Of a DNA stretch of 64,000 nt, positions 10,791 to 21,800 are shown piece after piece. The stretch spans positions 248,001 to 312,000 of the forward strand of contig JAEUWY010000019.1 of assembly GCA_022059125.1 (NCBI GenBank). Direction: 5' to 3'. A program made the translations under genes and the position numbers. Source of the stretch: Corynespora cassiicola (lineage: Eukaryota > Ascomycota > Dothideomycetes > Pleosporales > Corynesporascaceae). Positions within the stretch are counted from its first letter, which is position 1, and every line of letters starts with the position of its first letter. The notes under the pieces are model-generated. The model was not told the origin of the DNA, made no database searches, and saw only the letters and a program-made list of their open reading frames with translations.

Positions 10791-12914
10791 TCAATTAAGC
10801 CTCAGCCTGGCCCGAAGCGAAACGAGAGGCGACCTGAGCGTGAAGTAGGACTCTGGAGCGCCGATAGACTCGAACCACTCTTGTAGTTTTTCGTCTACCT
10901 GCTGCATCTCGCTCTGCAGACTGTCCACTCCCCTCTGGAAGTTCTGGATACCCGCCTCCTTGAAGAAAGGCTCGAGGATATAGTCGAGCTGCTGCACTGC
11001 AGCAGCCGAGAAGCTCCCCAACTGCTCCAAAAGGGGCCTACCAAACTGCTTCGTGGTTGCATACTGCAACCGCAGCATGAAGGCTGCCTGATGGATGTCA
11101 GTGGCCATTGGTCCAAGCCTGCCCGACATCAGGGCACCGTCCCGGCGGAATGCCACCTCCTCCTCGGGCGAAGACGCCGAGGGGAAAATAAGTCCCGGAG
11201 ACCGCCACGCCATGAGCTCGTCAACAGTCATGCGGAGAGACTCCAGCGTGACCTTGTCCCTGAGCTTCGCCCACCTCAGGGAGTAGTCGATGCCCTTGGC
11301 GCCACCACCAGGAGCACGGCCAGCAGCGGCAGAGCGCAGCCTGCCATTACCGGCACGGCCACGGGTAACACGCTGAGCTCGGGATCCGGTACTGATGTTG
11401 CCGATGGGGAAGGACATGTCCTGAGCGATGCCAGAGCTAGCTGGCGGAGGTGCAGTAGCAGGTGGCGAAGGCGCAGCAGTCGAGAAGGTGGCCGAAGAGA
11501 AAGCAGGAACCTGCGCGATGCTAGAGCTAGCTGGCGGCGGTGCGACAGGCCCAGTCGATGAAGCAAAGGTGATAGAGGGCACAGTCTCTACCGACCTCGG
11601 CGTGGTCGTCTGCACAGAGGGGGGCGGAGGCGCCGGACAACATATCGGCTGGGTAGCCTGTGTGATGCCAGAGCTGGCTGGCAGAGGACACACTGGCGCC
11701 GATGCAGCCACAAACGACTGCCATTGACCGAGCAGGCTACGTCTTCCAGACATAGCCTCCCACTCTTGCCGAAGGCGATTCTCGCTTGCGCGATCCAGCC
11801 ATGTGGCAAGCCCAGCAGGCCTTGGGAGACCTCGAGCCAGTTGCGCCTGGGACGCGTACTGGCGGAACGCGGGATGCGACAACCCCATGCGGGCCCAGTC
11901 GAGCTCGATCGGCCGGTAGTTCCAGCCTCCCTGTATGACGATCCGCGCGAACTGGATCAGGAATGACTCCGTCACCGGCGCGGCAGCGAAACCGCCAGGG
12001 AGTGGTTCGACGACCGCAGCGGGCCGTGGCGAGACCAGAGGAACGGCTCCAGCACCGGTTACCGACGTAGTCTGCTGCTTCTGGGGAGCAACAGCGTCGA
12101 TCTGAGCGGCGCGGACCGGGAACGAGGGACGACGTGATAGCGAGCATGTCGCCGATGCGGAAGCATTGGCGCGCGAAAGAACCGAGGGGGGTGGTGGTGG
12201 CGGAGAAGGCCGACGGGGGGACGACGCGGTCGCGCGTGAAGACCACAGCTCTTGGGCAATGCTTCCGATGGCAGAGCCAGCCGAGCTGTTGGGTACAAAA
12301 GCAGCAGAGCCAGTGTCGACGACGGTATCAGAGCCAAAACCAGAGCCCAATCCCATGCCGGGTCGGCCGTACGTGGGCCGGTGAGTTCTCACCAGCGGGC
12401 GACGATACCGGGGCATCAGGCACAGCGTCGGCTGTACCTGTTCCGGCGTGCCCGGGGGCGGGAAGAGGAATTGAGGGGGAGGATTGTAGAGGTAAATGGG
12501 GGGAGGGTCATCGAAAAGAGGAGGAGGGGAGCCAGATGGCGAGGGTGTCCTCGAAGCACCCACCGAAGGAGACACGAGGCCAGATGCCGAAGCATCTGAC
12601 CGAGACGAAGCTCGAGATCGCGCCCGAGAAGCACGGCGCCGCTCTCGCTGCTCATCCTGCGCAAATGCACGAGACTCGCGACGCGTGAGTGGAGCAGGCT
12701 CCTCGTCCGGCCCAAGGAGCCAGCCCGCTATGTAGTACGGAAGCCACCACCTGGGCCCAAAGAGCACCAGGCCGGTGGCGACCGGCAAGAGGACTAGCCC
12801 GATGAGCGCGGTCCAGTCGGGGTCTTGATAGATCTCCTCGACCCAAATCACCGGCGTGAAGAGGAGGAAGAAGACGTGGAGCAGAGCTCCGAAGGTAGCA
12901 GACAAATTGTTCAT
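10791..12914 (-). CDS. 707-residue orphan with two N-terminal membrane helices and a long Pro/Ser-rich region
   Basis: An intronless 707-codon frame starting at ATG 12914. Residues about 5-25 and 35-58 are two hydrophobic helices (LLHVFFLLFTPVIWV; GLVLLPVATGLVLFG). A charged Arg/Ser stretch and a long Pro-rich, disordered region follow. Three imperfect repeats of the form PPPASSGIAQ lie in the middle. The last 170 residues are free of low complexity and helical, including a possible coiled coil (VDSLQSEMQQVDEKLQEWFES). I do not recognise the family. The open length and the protein-like ends argue for a real gene; the repetitive middle partly reflects GC-rich composition. It stands alone, with spaced repeats downstream and a gene-free region upstream. 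Confidence 0.65.
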   Translation of the reverse strand: MNNLSATFGALLHVFFLLFTPVIWVEEIYQDPDWTALIGLVLLPVATGLVLFGPRWWLPYYIAGWLLGPDEEPAPLTRRESRAFAQDEQRERRRASRARSRASSRSDASASGLVSPSVGASRTPSPSGSPPPLFDDPPPIYLYNPPPQFLFPPPGTPEQVQPTLCLMPRYRRPLVRTHRPTYGRPGMGLGSGFGSDTVVDTGSAAFVPNSSAGSAIGSIAQELWSSRATASSPRRPSPPPPPPSVLSRANASASATCSLSRRPSFPVRAAQIDAVAPQKQQTTSVTGAGAVPLVSPRPAAVVEPLPGGFAAAPVTESFLIQFARIVIQGGWNYRPIELDWARMGLSHPAFRQYASQAQLARGLPRPAGLATWLDRASENRLRQEWEAMSGRRSLLGQWQSFVAASAPVCPLPASSGITQATQPICCPAPPPPSVQTTTPRSVETVPSITFASSTGPVAPPPASSSIAQVPAFSSATFSTAAPSPPATAPPPASSGIAQDMSFPIGNISTGSRAQRVTRGRAGNGRLRSAAAGRAPGGGAKGIDYSLRWAKLRDKVTLESLRMTVDELMAWRSPGLIFPSASSPEEEVAFRRDGALMSGRLGPMATDIHQAAFMLRLQYATTKQFGRPLLEQLGSFSAAAVQQLDYILEPFFKEAGIQNFQRGVDSLQSEMQQVDEKLQEWFESIGAPESYFTLRSPLVSLRARLRLN

Positions 12915-13876
12915 CGTGGCCTAGGTCGCTCTACCTGAAGCTTGGGAGCAGCGGGAGCAGTATGGCAATAGAACTTTGTGTAGAGAGAGGAAAGGAGGGA
13001 GCGGGGCTGGCGAAGACTTGATATGCCTAATTAAATGCCATCGCGCGCAGTGAATGCTTTCTATTGTTTTGGTGCCAAGGCAAGGTTGCGGGAGTCAAAC
13101 GGAGGTGAGAGACCTGCTATAACACTACGATCCCGACAGTGACTGATTTCAAGGGCTGGGAAGGTGATCTCAGAAATTTGGGATCAGTCATAGCATAATA
13201 AGAAGCTGGCTAGGTTGAAATGACATTTCAATTAATTTTTGAGGCCGTGAGGGCGTGGGATGGTTGAGGATGGTGGTGGTGAAATGGCGCTTGGACCACC
13301 TGGGTGGTTAGGGCGAAGTTGGGTAGCGCGTCGCAATGGCAATAGCGTGGTGCGAGATGAACTTGAAGATGGGAAAGAAGAGTATATAATTTCCCAGCTC
13401 ATTGACACAATTTGGCCATGTGGGGAGGGGTTATACGGCGTGGCTGTCTTGGCGCAGTGCGTTATGGTGAGATGAACCTATCCAACCTAGCCAGTGTTGG
13501 GGCATAAATTAGAACACACTCAATCAAAGAACTCAAATAGTAATAAAAGTGTCAAATAGCTCAGATAAGATCTTACGATGACCAGACTGCCACAACACAC
13601 GACAACGACGGCGACTAGGCACCACTGGGAGGCACCAATATAGTCAATGAGATACGGCGCCAAAAGATCCCTTGTTAAGCTTGAATTAACACTAAGAACA
13701 ATAGTATCTCGTCAAAGTGGCATATTCGCTTGTTGCGGTATAATGGCAGCGATGCATTCCTCGGGCCTGTCATATTAGAAGCGGCCCCCACCGAGAGCTG
13801 ACGGTTCATACGCGACCCAGGTAGCTTGAATAAATTTAATGAGAGACGGAAAAGACGGGACTAAGACCTTGGTACA
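12915..13876. other. Gene-free upstream region of the 707-aa orphan
   Basis: I see no gene or repeat family here. The base composition is mixed, with many stops in all frames. Confidence 0.45.
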
Positions 13877-14458
13877 CTAAACATGGCGCAAATAGATAGA
13901 TCGAACCTCTAAGCGGCCGCTGAACTCAGCGAGAGGTCCGATGTCACGCTGCAATTCCCACCTCGATATAGGCTCATGTTTATAGGCGATGTTAATGAAA
14001 GCAACTCCATCATTCCCTGGGTTCGACCCATTTCCAATATGATACCACCATTCACTACCTCGAGCGAGGCCCAACGTCTCCAGTGGCGGCCGACTCTCAC
14101 TCTTCTCTTCCACCAATGTACACCACTTTCGCTGATCTCACTGTTTTCTCTCACCCATAAAGGCACATAATCATACCGGACTAGTGTCTTCGTGGAAAAA
14201 GCCCAAAGTCAATTCATTCTAGTCCCAGAGCCCTCACCATCAGATCCTCTGGCCAAAAGCTCTACAAAAGGCTGCACCGAGGCTACTCAACCCGGCCACA
14301 AAAAGACCAGTGGTAGCCTCGCCGTGAGCATAAAAATCCACAAATTTTGCATTAGAAGCAAATAAAGTCTCATACACAGTTTTTCTCTCTTCGGAAAGAT
14401 GGGTAAGAAATCCTGCTCTTCCATCCTCTCTCACTGACTTCTCAACTAACACTGGCAA
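13877..14458 (-). pseudogene. Possible relic coding fragments
   Basis: Two minus-strand fragments look protein-like but do not join cleanly. One (14240-14458) reads MPVLVEKSVREDGRAGF and ends AAFCRAFGQRI. The other (13877 to about 14130) holds WWYHIGNGSNPGNDGVAF and ends SIYLRHV. A TGA and a frame change separate the second fragment from anything upstream, and no splice pair of normal length rescues it. The family is not recognised. This could be a decayed gene or chance. Confidence 0.25.
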
Positions 14459-14635
14459 CTGCGGCGGGTCAAAAGGCCACCTTCAACACCAATTTCAGCC
14501 ATGATTTTCTCTGCTGCCAAGCTCTCTGGCGCATAGCTCTACATATGGCCTCTTTTCTGGGGTCAACCATCCGGCCACCCAGCCAGAGGCATTCGTACCG
14601 CTCTCATGCCTCACGGCCCTCAGGCCAGGGATATA

Positions 14636-15172
14636 ATGAAAAAGAAGGCCGCCGCCACCGCCGCCAAGACCACCGCCGCCAATCTCCTATGCGGCACGGT
14701 GCAGCCGTACGTTAGTCTTTGCGCTGGTAAGTAGTCTGACATCACTTTAAAAAAGCTATGCATTAAACCTTACACTAGGGGTAACAATTAGGCACTTTGA
14801 TCAAGTCTGAAACTATTATGCTACATCATTTCCTCTGGCAGAGATCATCTATAGCGACATTCAGTATGCGTAGACTTTGGCCTCAGATGGCAAATATATC
14901 AATTGCTGGCTAAGAGACATGTTAGGTGCGTCGACCAGGCCGCCGCTCTATACGAAACCAATGATCCAGGCCTGGCCGTAGCCTTCCACATGGTTTTCAA
15001 TGGTGGAGATCTCCACAGCTTTGGTGACACGGCAAATGCCATTGACAAGAGAATCACCGACATCAGCACGGATGAGGGGTATTCGCTGCCTTTGGCCCAG
15101 TTGTGGCAGAAGATGGAGCAGCTCATGCCTCTATCTGTCTTTGTAGTCAATTCCAGGGCAGGACCCAGTTAA
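14636..15172 (+). CDS. Possible small two-exon gene of unknown function
   Basis: An ATG at 14636 opens a Lys/Ala-rich start (MKKKAAATAAKTTAANLLCG), followed by a donor-like GTAAGT near 14725. A later plus-strand frame ending at 15172 contains protein-like sequence (YETNDPGLAVAFHMVFNGGD and QLWQKMEQLMPLSVFVV). An acceptor-like TTAG just before GTGCGTCGACC near 14925 could start that second exon. The join is a guess and no family is recognised. It may equally be a decayed gene. Confidence 0.25.
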
Positions 15173-16283
15173 CCGTAGATAGCTGACTTAAAAGCCCGAG
15201 TAAACAATTTAGTATACTATACTTTATATTTTAGCCTATTTATACGATAGATTGTATTACATTTTAGTCTCTCTATACTCCCACCCCCCTCAATGAGATT
15301 TCAACCAAATCAGGAGAAGGTAGTGATAAATGCTGCCCCTACAGCGCGTACCCTGATCAGGTCAAAGAAGCTGCCTCCTACCCACGACGACAAAAAGCTG
15401 TAACAGAGGGTTCTGGTCATAAACCACGCTCCAACGCCGAAGAAAACGAGCGTGAATGGGTCGCGGACCAGTCTAAGCTCATCAACTAAGCCCTGTACGA
15501 GGCGGCGATCTGCAGCTAGAGGGGACCATCGGAAGTGTTCTACGGAAGAAACCGCTCGAATTCACTCCATAATGGCTCTCCGGCTTACCATGGGGTGACA
15601 GTTTGACTACTTGGTGGGCTCTTGGTGGGCGCTAAGCATGGGAATCTCCGTTTATTCTCCAATGTATCTGATCTGTAAGAGAAGCATATCGGCTTATCTT
15701 GGTCTCTATATTAGATTCAAAATTTAACCCATGTGCAAACGCTCGCTACATCTCTTCATAAATGCGGAAATTCCAAGGGACAAGCACTATCAGACGATAG
15801 TCCGAGATAGTAGTCTTTCGCATGATTACAGAGCTGATGCTTCGGATCAACAGGGTTTCAGAAGCGGCAAGATCTCTGCCGACGAGCAGGGCTTTCCATT
15901 CCGGTTAGGGATCAGAGGAGGCAAAGATGACAGACTATTACAGGTCCGCTCGAGCATCTCAACCTTTGTATTCTCAAGGCATCCATGTGCTGACCTCGAT
16001 AACTAGACAAAAGGTCCTGCGGTTTGACGTTGACGCTCACAACTCCGCCAACACCCCTTAAGGATAGCATACCGGGATGCCGACATTGAGATTCGGGCCC
16101 GAGATGCGATGCCACGAGCGCAAAAACCGCGGGGAAGATGTGATGTGGCATTGGCTCGGCGCAGACTCCTTCAGTCCAGTCTCGCTCTTTTCGTCCCGGC
16201 CCGTCTGGACCCGCCCTCCTTCCATCCATCCACTCATCCACCAAACCCCACTCGCAACCTTCCTCTCTCTCTGACTCTACCCC
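15173..16283. other. Intergenic with a short open relic
   Basis: No supported gene. A plus-strand stretch of about 55 codons (roughly 15331-15489) reads as charged, protein-like sequence ending in a stop, without a usable start, and may be a decayed exon. The last 200 bases before 16284 are C/T-rich 3' flank of the next minus-strand gene. Confidence 0.4.
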
Positions 16284-16985
16284 CTACCCCCTGCCCACAG
16301 GACTCGCCCCCATCAGCCCCGACGGATGCAGTGCTCCCCCCAGCAGCATAGCTGGGATAACTAGACTCTCCTCCTCCCCGCCCTTGCTTCTTGCCCTCGC
16401 CCTCGCATCCTCGGGCTCGCCACCGTGTCGCTTCTGTTTTTTATCGCGGCGGCGTTCGGTTTCGGTCGAGGTTTCGCTGCTGCTGCTGCTGCTGCTGCTT
16501 CTGCGATGCCGGTGTTGATAGTGGCGGTGGCGATGGCGATGTGAAGGTCCATCTCGGAGAGGAGGTGGCTGTTGGGTTTGTGGGGAGTCGTGCAGGAAAG
16601 ATCCTGGAATCTTCAAATCCTCGTCGACCTCCTCCTCCTGCTGCTGCTGCTGCTGCTGCGAGCCACCCTCCTCGCCTCCCCGCCCCCAATCTCCATGACC
16701 AACCCCGGCATCTTCTCCCACACCCAGACCCTCGGCAGCACCGCCACCTCCGTCCCCAACCCCAACCCCAAAACCACAATCGCCCTCCCCAATCTCAGGC
16801 TGCACGACAACCCGCAGAAACAGAGATCCGGTGAGGTAGGCCATGCCGAGGACGAAGGCGTAGCGCAGACAGTCGGCGAGCGTGGGGGGGTCGGGGAATG
16901 CGATTTGGAGGAGGGCAAAGGCGAGGAGGACGGCGAGGAGGGAGAGGGAGAGGGCGTTGCTGAGGAGGGGGACGAGGGGGGGCAT
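16284..16985 (-). CDS. Small two-helix membrane protein with poly-Gln and poly-Ser tracts
   Basis: An intronless 233-codon frame from ATG 16985. Residues about 6-30 (ALSLSLLAVLLAFALLQIAF) and 42-61 (YAFVLGMAYLTGSLFLRVVV) are membrane helices. A Gly-rich loop, a seven-Gln run and an eight-Ser run follow, with a His/Arg-rich stretch between them and a charged tail. The Gln and Ser runs come from GCT/CTG trinucleotide repeats at about 16629-16660 and 16476-16499, so tract length may vary between strains. The function is unknown. The paired N-terminal helices and a plausible leader upstream support translation. Confidence 0.6.
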   Translation of the reverse strand: MPPLVPLLSNALSLSLLAVLLAFALLQIAFPDPPTLADCLRYAFVLGMAYLTGSLFLRVVVQPEIGEGDCGFGVGVGDGGGGAAEGLGVGEDAGVGHGDWGRGGEEGGSQQQQQQQEEEVDEDLKIPGSFLHDSPQTQQPPPLRDGPSHRHRHRHYQHRHRRSSSSSSSSETSTETERRRDKKQKRHGGEPEDARARARSKGGEEESLVIPAMLLGGALHPSGLMGASPVGRG

Positions 16986-17311
16986 TTTGCTTGTTGGGAT
17001 TTTTGTCGATGTTATTGGTTGGATATCTGAGGGTTTGGGGGTTTGCTGGGTGTGTGGTGCTGTATAGCGACGATGTGGCGTGTGGTGGTGCTATGTAGCT
17101 CGCAGTCTGTGGTTGGAGGAGAGGAGAATGAAGAGGCAGAGGGCTGGTCAAAGGTACGGATAGCCGCGTAGAAGCGGGCAGGTGGGAGTGGAAGTGGCGG
17201 CTTCACTCGTGCCGTGATAAAAGGCAAACGGGCCCCCTCCCACCACTCAAACCACCTCAAACCGACAGACCAAGACATCAAGCACGTCCATGACCACATG
17301 TTGAATATGCG
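16986..17311. other. Intergenic promoter of the small membrane protein gene
   Basis: This short stretch is the upstream region of the minus-strand gene starting at 16985 and the 3' flank of the minus-strand F-box-like gene ending at 17312. Nothing else is seen. Confidence 0.5.
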
Positions 17312-18347
17312 CTACCTGAGCATCAGGACGGGCTCGCGCTTGCCCACGACGCCCTCGTACACGGCGCCTCTCTCCTGCATCCTCGCGGCAACCAGGTCCT
17401 TGACATCTTCGTCCTCGAAACGCTCAAACCAACACCGCAGCTGGACAGACGGCAAGAGGCACTCAAACATCACGTCAATAGCCCTGTCAGCAGCCTCCTT
17501 CTTGTGTATCGCCTCACGCTCCCTTTCCTCGCGCGACCACGGAGCCACTTTCAGAGGTTTGAACCAGACCAGGGCAGCGTCCAGCCTGGGGAAAAGCCGC
17601 ACCAGCTCGTACAGGGCCCCCTTTTCGACCAGCCGCACAGTCTTGGCGCAGCGACATCCGGGGTTGCAGTCGAACAGGAGCGGGACATTGAACTTGATGG
17701 ACCGGATGGAGTCACGTGCGGCCAGTCTGTGCACGTGACTGTCGACGAACGGCTGGCCCGGATCGACGAACTGGGGCATGGGCCTGGAGAGGTTCACGAC
17801 AAGGGTGCAACGCTGGAAGACGAAGCGTATGACTTGGGCGTCGAGCAAGCGGCACGTGGCGCGGATGTTGAGGACACATGAGGGCGGGCGGAACGGGTCT
17901 CCTGCCTCCAGGCGTGTGGCCTTGAGTTGGACGGTGCTGGGGATCAAGTGCGAGTAGACCTCGAGGCGTAGCTCGGGCGGGAGATTTGGAAAGGCAGAGG
18001 GTTTCACTTGTGGGTCTCAGCGTGTCTGACTCGTGCTATATACCTACCAGGCCGGTGGGTGGAGACGGGGTCGGTACTTGGCGATAGGCCGTCATGTAGA
18101 TGGCGGGCATCGGCCCAGGGCGATAGAACTTGTGGTCGAGGAGCAGCTCGAGCAGCTTCGCCGCCCGGTCTCCATGCACGGAATCTTCAATGTGGTCGAC
18201 CTCGTCCACGTCTAGGCGGCCGAGGTCGAGGGCAGCATGCTGGGCGGTTGGGGTGGCGGCGAGCAGCTGATCGAGGGCGTGGAGGCGGCGCACCACCCGG
18301 CCCACGCTGCCAATGTCAAGAAACTGACTCGTCTTGATTTGGATCAT
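17312..18347 (-). CDS. F-box-like protein (LPPELRLEVYSHL family)
   Basis: Two protein-like minus-strand frames form one gene. The upstream exon starts at ATG 18347; the downstream exon runs to a stop at 17312 and opens with AFPNLPPELRLEVYSHLIP, an F-box-like signature. The only phase-keeping join I can find ends exon 1 at 18044 and starts exon 2 at 18006. It gives 332 residues but implies a 37-nt intron and an AAG acceptor, both unusual. The downstream frame has no ATG upstream of the motif, so it cannot stand alone. The protein has a Cys pair near the middle (CNPGCRCAK) and a charged EREREAIHKK helix. Family proteins may recruit substrates to SCF ligases; no partner can be named here. Confidence 0.6.
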
Positions 18348-18803
18348 GGCGGATGACGGCCATCAAAAGGACAAAGGACAGGCTGGTGACTAGTGAGGTG
18401 AGGTGAGGTGAGGCTCGGGGACATGCGAATACGAGCCCGATGCGACCCCCGCGCCGAAAGATGCCCCGAGCGGGTGACGTTTGATCGCCGCAACGGCCAG
18501 GAAGCAGAAGCTCAACGCCTGCATCCGTCCGTCGACTTATTTTTGTATCCCGACCCGTGCCATGCCCTTTCCCTGACTTCGCCCGTCTATACAAGCCCGC
18601 CGTTCCCAGCCATACTCTCTCCCCGCCGAGCTGCTCCAGCTACCTCCGCCACGCCGTTCCGTCTCCCCCGCCAGCTGTTCCGCGCCTCGCAGCTCGTTCC
18701 GAAGCTCACAGCTCCAGCTCGCCCAATACCTCCACCACTTCGCCATCGAACCCTCTGGCCACCCTCCAGCCTGGGCGGAAGCCCTATTTCACACGTCGCC
18801 GCC
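18348..18803. other. Intergenic between divergent genes, with a GAGGT repeat
   Basis: Shared upstream region of the F-box-like gene (minus) and the DDHD gene (plus). A tandem GAGGT run lies at about 18393-18414. The 200 bases before 18804 are pyrimidine-rich leader. The reading frame of the next gene is open upstream to 18408, but no conserved sequence supports an earlier start. Confidence 0.5.
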
Positions 18804-21800
18804 ATGTCGACGCCCGAGAACAAGCCGGGCTTCCTGTCGGCGGGCATCACGGCCCTCTCGCCCTGGGGGTCCCGCAGCCCTACCCCAAAGCCGCCCAACA
18901 CGCCCAAGCCAGACGACGCCGACAAAAAGGACGCCGAGACCAGCGACAAGGACAGAGATGAGGACAGGAAAAGGATGGACAAGCAAAGGGAACGCGAGAG
19001 AGAAAGAGACAGGGAACGCGACAGGGAGCGCGAAAAGACTGGCCCCGCCATGGGCACCCAGCGGGGCGGCGATCACATGGTGCGGCGGCACAGGCTCAGC
19101 CTGAGGAGATACCCCAGCGACTGTCCCCCGCTCGTCGTGCGCTGGTTCCACGCCGTAGACGTGAGTACCGGCCGTCTCGCCATCTCGGCCGCATTCTGTG
19201 ACACTGACTGTATTCGCCCTCCAGGTCCCCAAGCGCAAGCCGTTCCCACCCAACAGCAGCCAGCCCGTCGAGAAGCCCGCCCAGAGGCCCAAGAAATGGA
19301 TCCCCTTTTCGCCCGAGGACTCGCATTCCATCGAAAAGTCGTTTCAGCGCCTGTCAGACGACGTCGAGGCCGCCGAGCAGCGCCGCGGCATCATCAGCCC
19401 CCTCTCGCCCGACACGGTCAACCTCGAGGCCGCCCCGCAGACGAGCACAAAGGTGCCGGTGAACGAAGACTACCTCTTCGACGTCGAGATTGAGACGCGC
19501 GAGCTGGCCCCGGCCTACTGGCTGGGCCCAGTGTATGATGTGAAGCGCGGCACGTGGTTCGCGCAGGACGGCGAGCCATGTGACGAGCACCTGGCCACCC
19601 AGCTCGAGGAGGGCTACATCAAGATTCGCCCGTGGCGCTTTGCAAAGCCCGCCGAGAAGCGCTCCGCGTCGCAGCCGCGCGTGCGCCCGCTGTCCCTGGG
19701 GGCCAAGGCCGCCGACGACTATCGCAAGGAGCTGGGGAGGCTCAACGCGCGCGACTCGACGTCGAATCCGGTGACGCCCAAGTCGTCGTTTGACGATTTG
19801 CGGAGTGAGATGGGCAGGGAGGACGAGGGCAAGTCCAACGACAAGCCCGCTGCGTCGCCCGACGCGCCCCAGCGGTCGTACCGCCTGTTTGGCGCCCACA
19901 TGAACTCGGTCGTCACGTACCAGGACGAGCAGACGGCATGGCTGCTGACCGACGACATGTGGTCGCGAATGAACAGCACCCTCTACGAGAGGTTTGCCGG
20001 CGGTGCACACTACGCCGGCGTAAAGTACATTCGCGGCTTCGTCGATCCAGCAAAGAAGAAGGAGGCGGCCAAGGCTGCAAAGGACGGAGCGAACAAAAAG
20101 GAGGCGTCGAGGTCCGGCACGCCGCCGCTCGCATACGGCGAGGACAATGGCAGGCGGCCGGTGACGCCGTACTCTGAAGACGAACACGCCGACGACGACG
20201 GCTCGCATTCGCCAACGGAAGCCCGCAGACGCACCCTCGAGCGCCACATGTCGACGCTCATGACGGGCTCGCAGGACGAAGACTCGGCCAAGCAGGAGGA
20301 GGCGATCCGCAAGCGCGACGAGCAGGAGATGCGCGAAGACTACAAGGACCAAAACAGCGGCGAGCAGGGCCGCGAGATTGAGCACCTGCTCCTCGTCACC
20401 CACGGCATCGGCCAGCGCCTGGGCATGCGCATGGAGAGCGTCAACTTTATCCACGACGTCAACACGATGCGCAAGTCGCTAAAGTCGGTGTATGCCAACT
20501 CGCCCGACCTGCAGGCCCTCAACTCTGAAGTCGACAAGGACGTCAAGAATAGCAGGGTCCAGCTGCTGCCCATTTGCTGGCGCCACCTCCTCGACTTTCC
20601 CAAGCACAGCCTCAAGCACAACCGCAAGGAGCACGACCTGGGCGACTTGGATTTCGAGGACAATGACTATCCAAACTTGGAGGACATCACCGTCGAAGGC
20701 GTGCCGGCGGTGCGCAATCTGCTGACGGATCTTGCGCTGGATATCTTGCTGTACCAGAGCGCCGCCTACAAGGGGCACATTTCCCGCATCGTCGTCGACG
20801 AGTGCAACCGCATGTACCGCCTCTTCAAGGAGAGGAACCCGAAATTCAACGGCAAAGTCAGCCTCGTCGGCCACTCGCTCGGCTCCGCCATCATGTTCGA
20901 CCTCCTCTGCCAGCAAAAGACGCAAAAGTCGGGCTCGCAGTCGAGCAAGCACCGCCGCGCCACCGAAGACGGGCTCAAGCTCGACTTTGAAGTCGAAGAC
21001 TTTTACGCCCTCGGCTCGCCCATTGGCCTGTTCCAGATGCTCAAGGGCCGCACCATTGCCGCCCGTCCTGCCACCGCCTACGCACCCCCCGATACCCCCG
21101 CCTCCCCGCTCGACGACCCCTTCTCGCCCACGTCCCTGCAGCGCGATGCAGCGTTTGACATTACCACCTCGTCCCCCCTCTGCAAACAGCTCTTCAACAT
21201 CTTCCACCCTACAGATCCCATCAGCTACCGCCTAGAACCCCTCATCTCGCCCGCCATGAAGTCTCTCAAGGCGCAGCCACTGCCGTACACGAAGAAGGGA
21301 ATCTTTGGCGCGCCCGCCGCACAGGGTCTCACGGGGATCGGCGCGCGAGTCGGCCAAGGCGTGACGGATTTCTGGGCCAGTGTCAGCAGCGGGATCGCGA
21401 GCGGGTTGCTGAACCGCAGCCTGGGCATCTCGGGCGTGGAGGCGGGCAAGGTGGAGGGGGGGCAGAGGAGCTCGCGGCCGCTGAGCGTGGGGCCGGGGAG
21501 TGGCGTTGGCGTGGGCGTCGGGGGAGGCATCGGCGGCGTGGCAGGCGAGGACCCGGCGCGGGCCTTTATCAACGAGGAGCGGAGGAGACGGCTCGGCGAG
21601 ATGCCGATTGCGCCTGGGAGCGACGGCGAGCACCCGCCCACGCTCATCGACTCGGAGATTGAGACGTTGTACGCGGGGTTCCAGAAGAACCGCAAGGACG
21701 GCAAGGGCGGGAAGGACGACAAAGGCGCGGATAGAGATGGCGCCAGAACGTCCACTGGTGCGGAGTCGGCGACGGACGTGGAAAAGGATCTCGAGTGGCA

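Noticed and set aside
14020..14050. tRNA T-arm-like GGGTTCGACCC
   Set aside because: The rest of a tRNA (acceptor stem, D arm, anticodon arm) cannot be folded around it. No tRNA was found anywhere in the window.
18408..18803. Upstream extension of the DDHD reading frame
   Set aside because: The frame is open but the added sequence is pyrimidine-leader-like. The ATG at 18804 gives a normal N-terminus.
19354..20454. 366-codon minus-strand open frame opposite the DDHD gene
   Set aside because: Antisense to a well-supported lipase-family gene, with Arg/Leu/Val filler composition and no domain.
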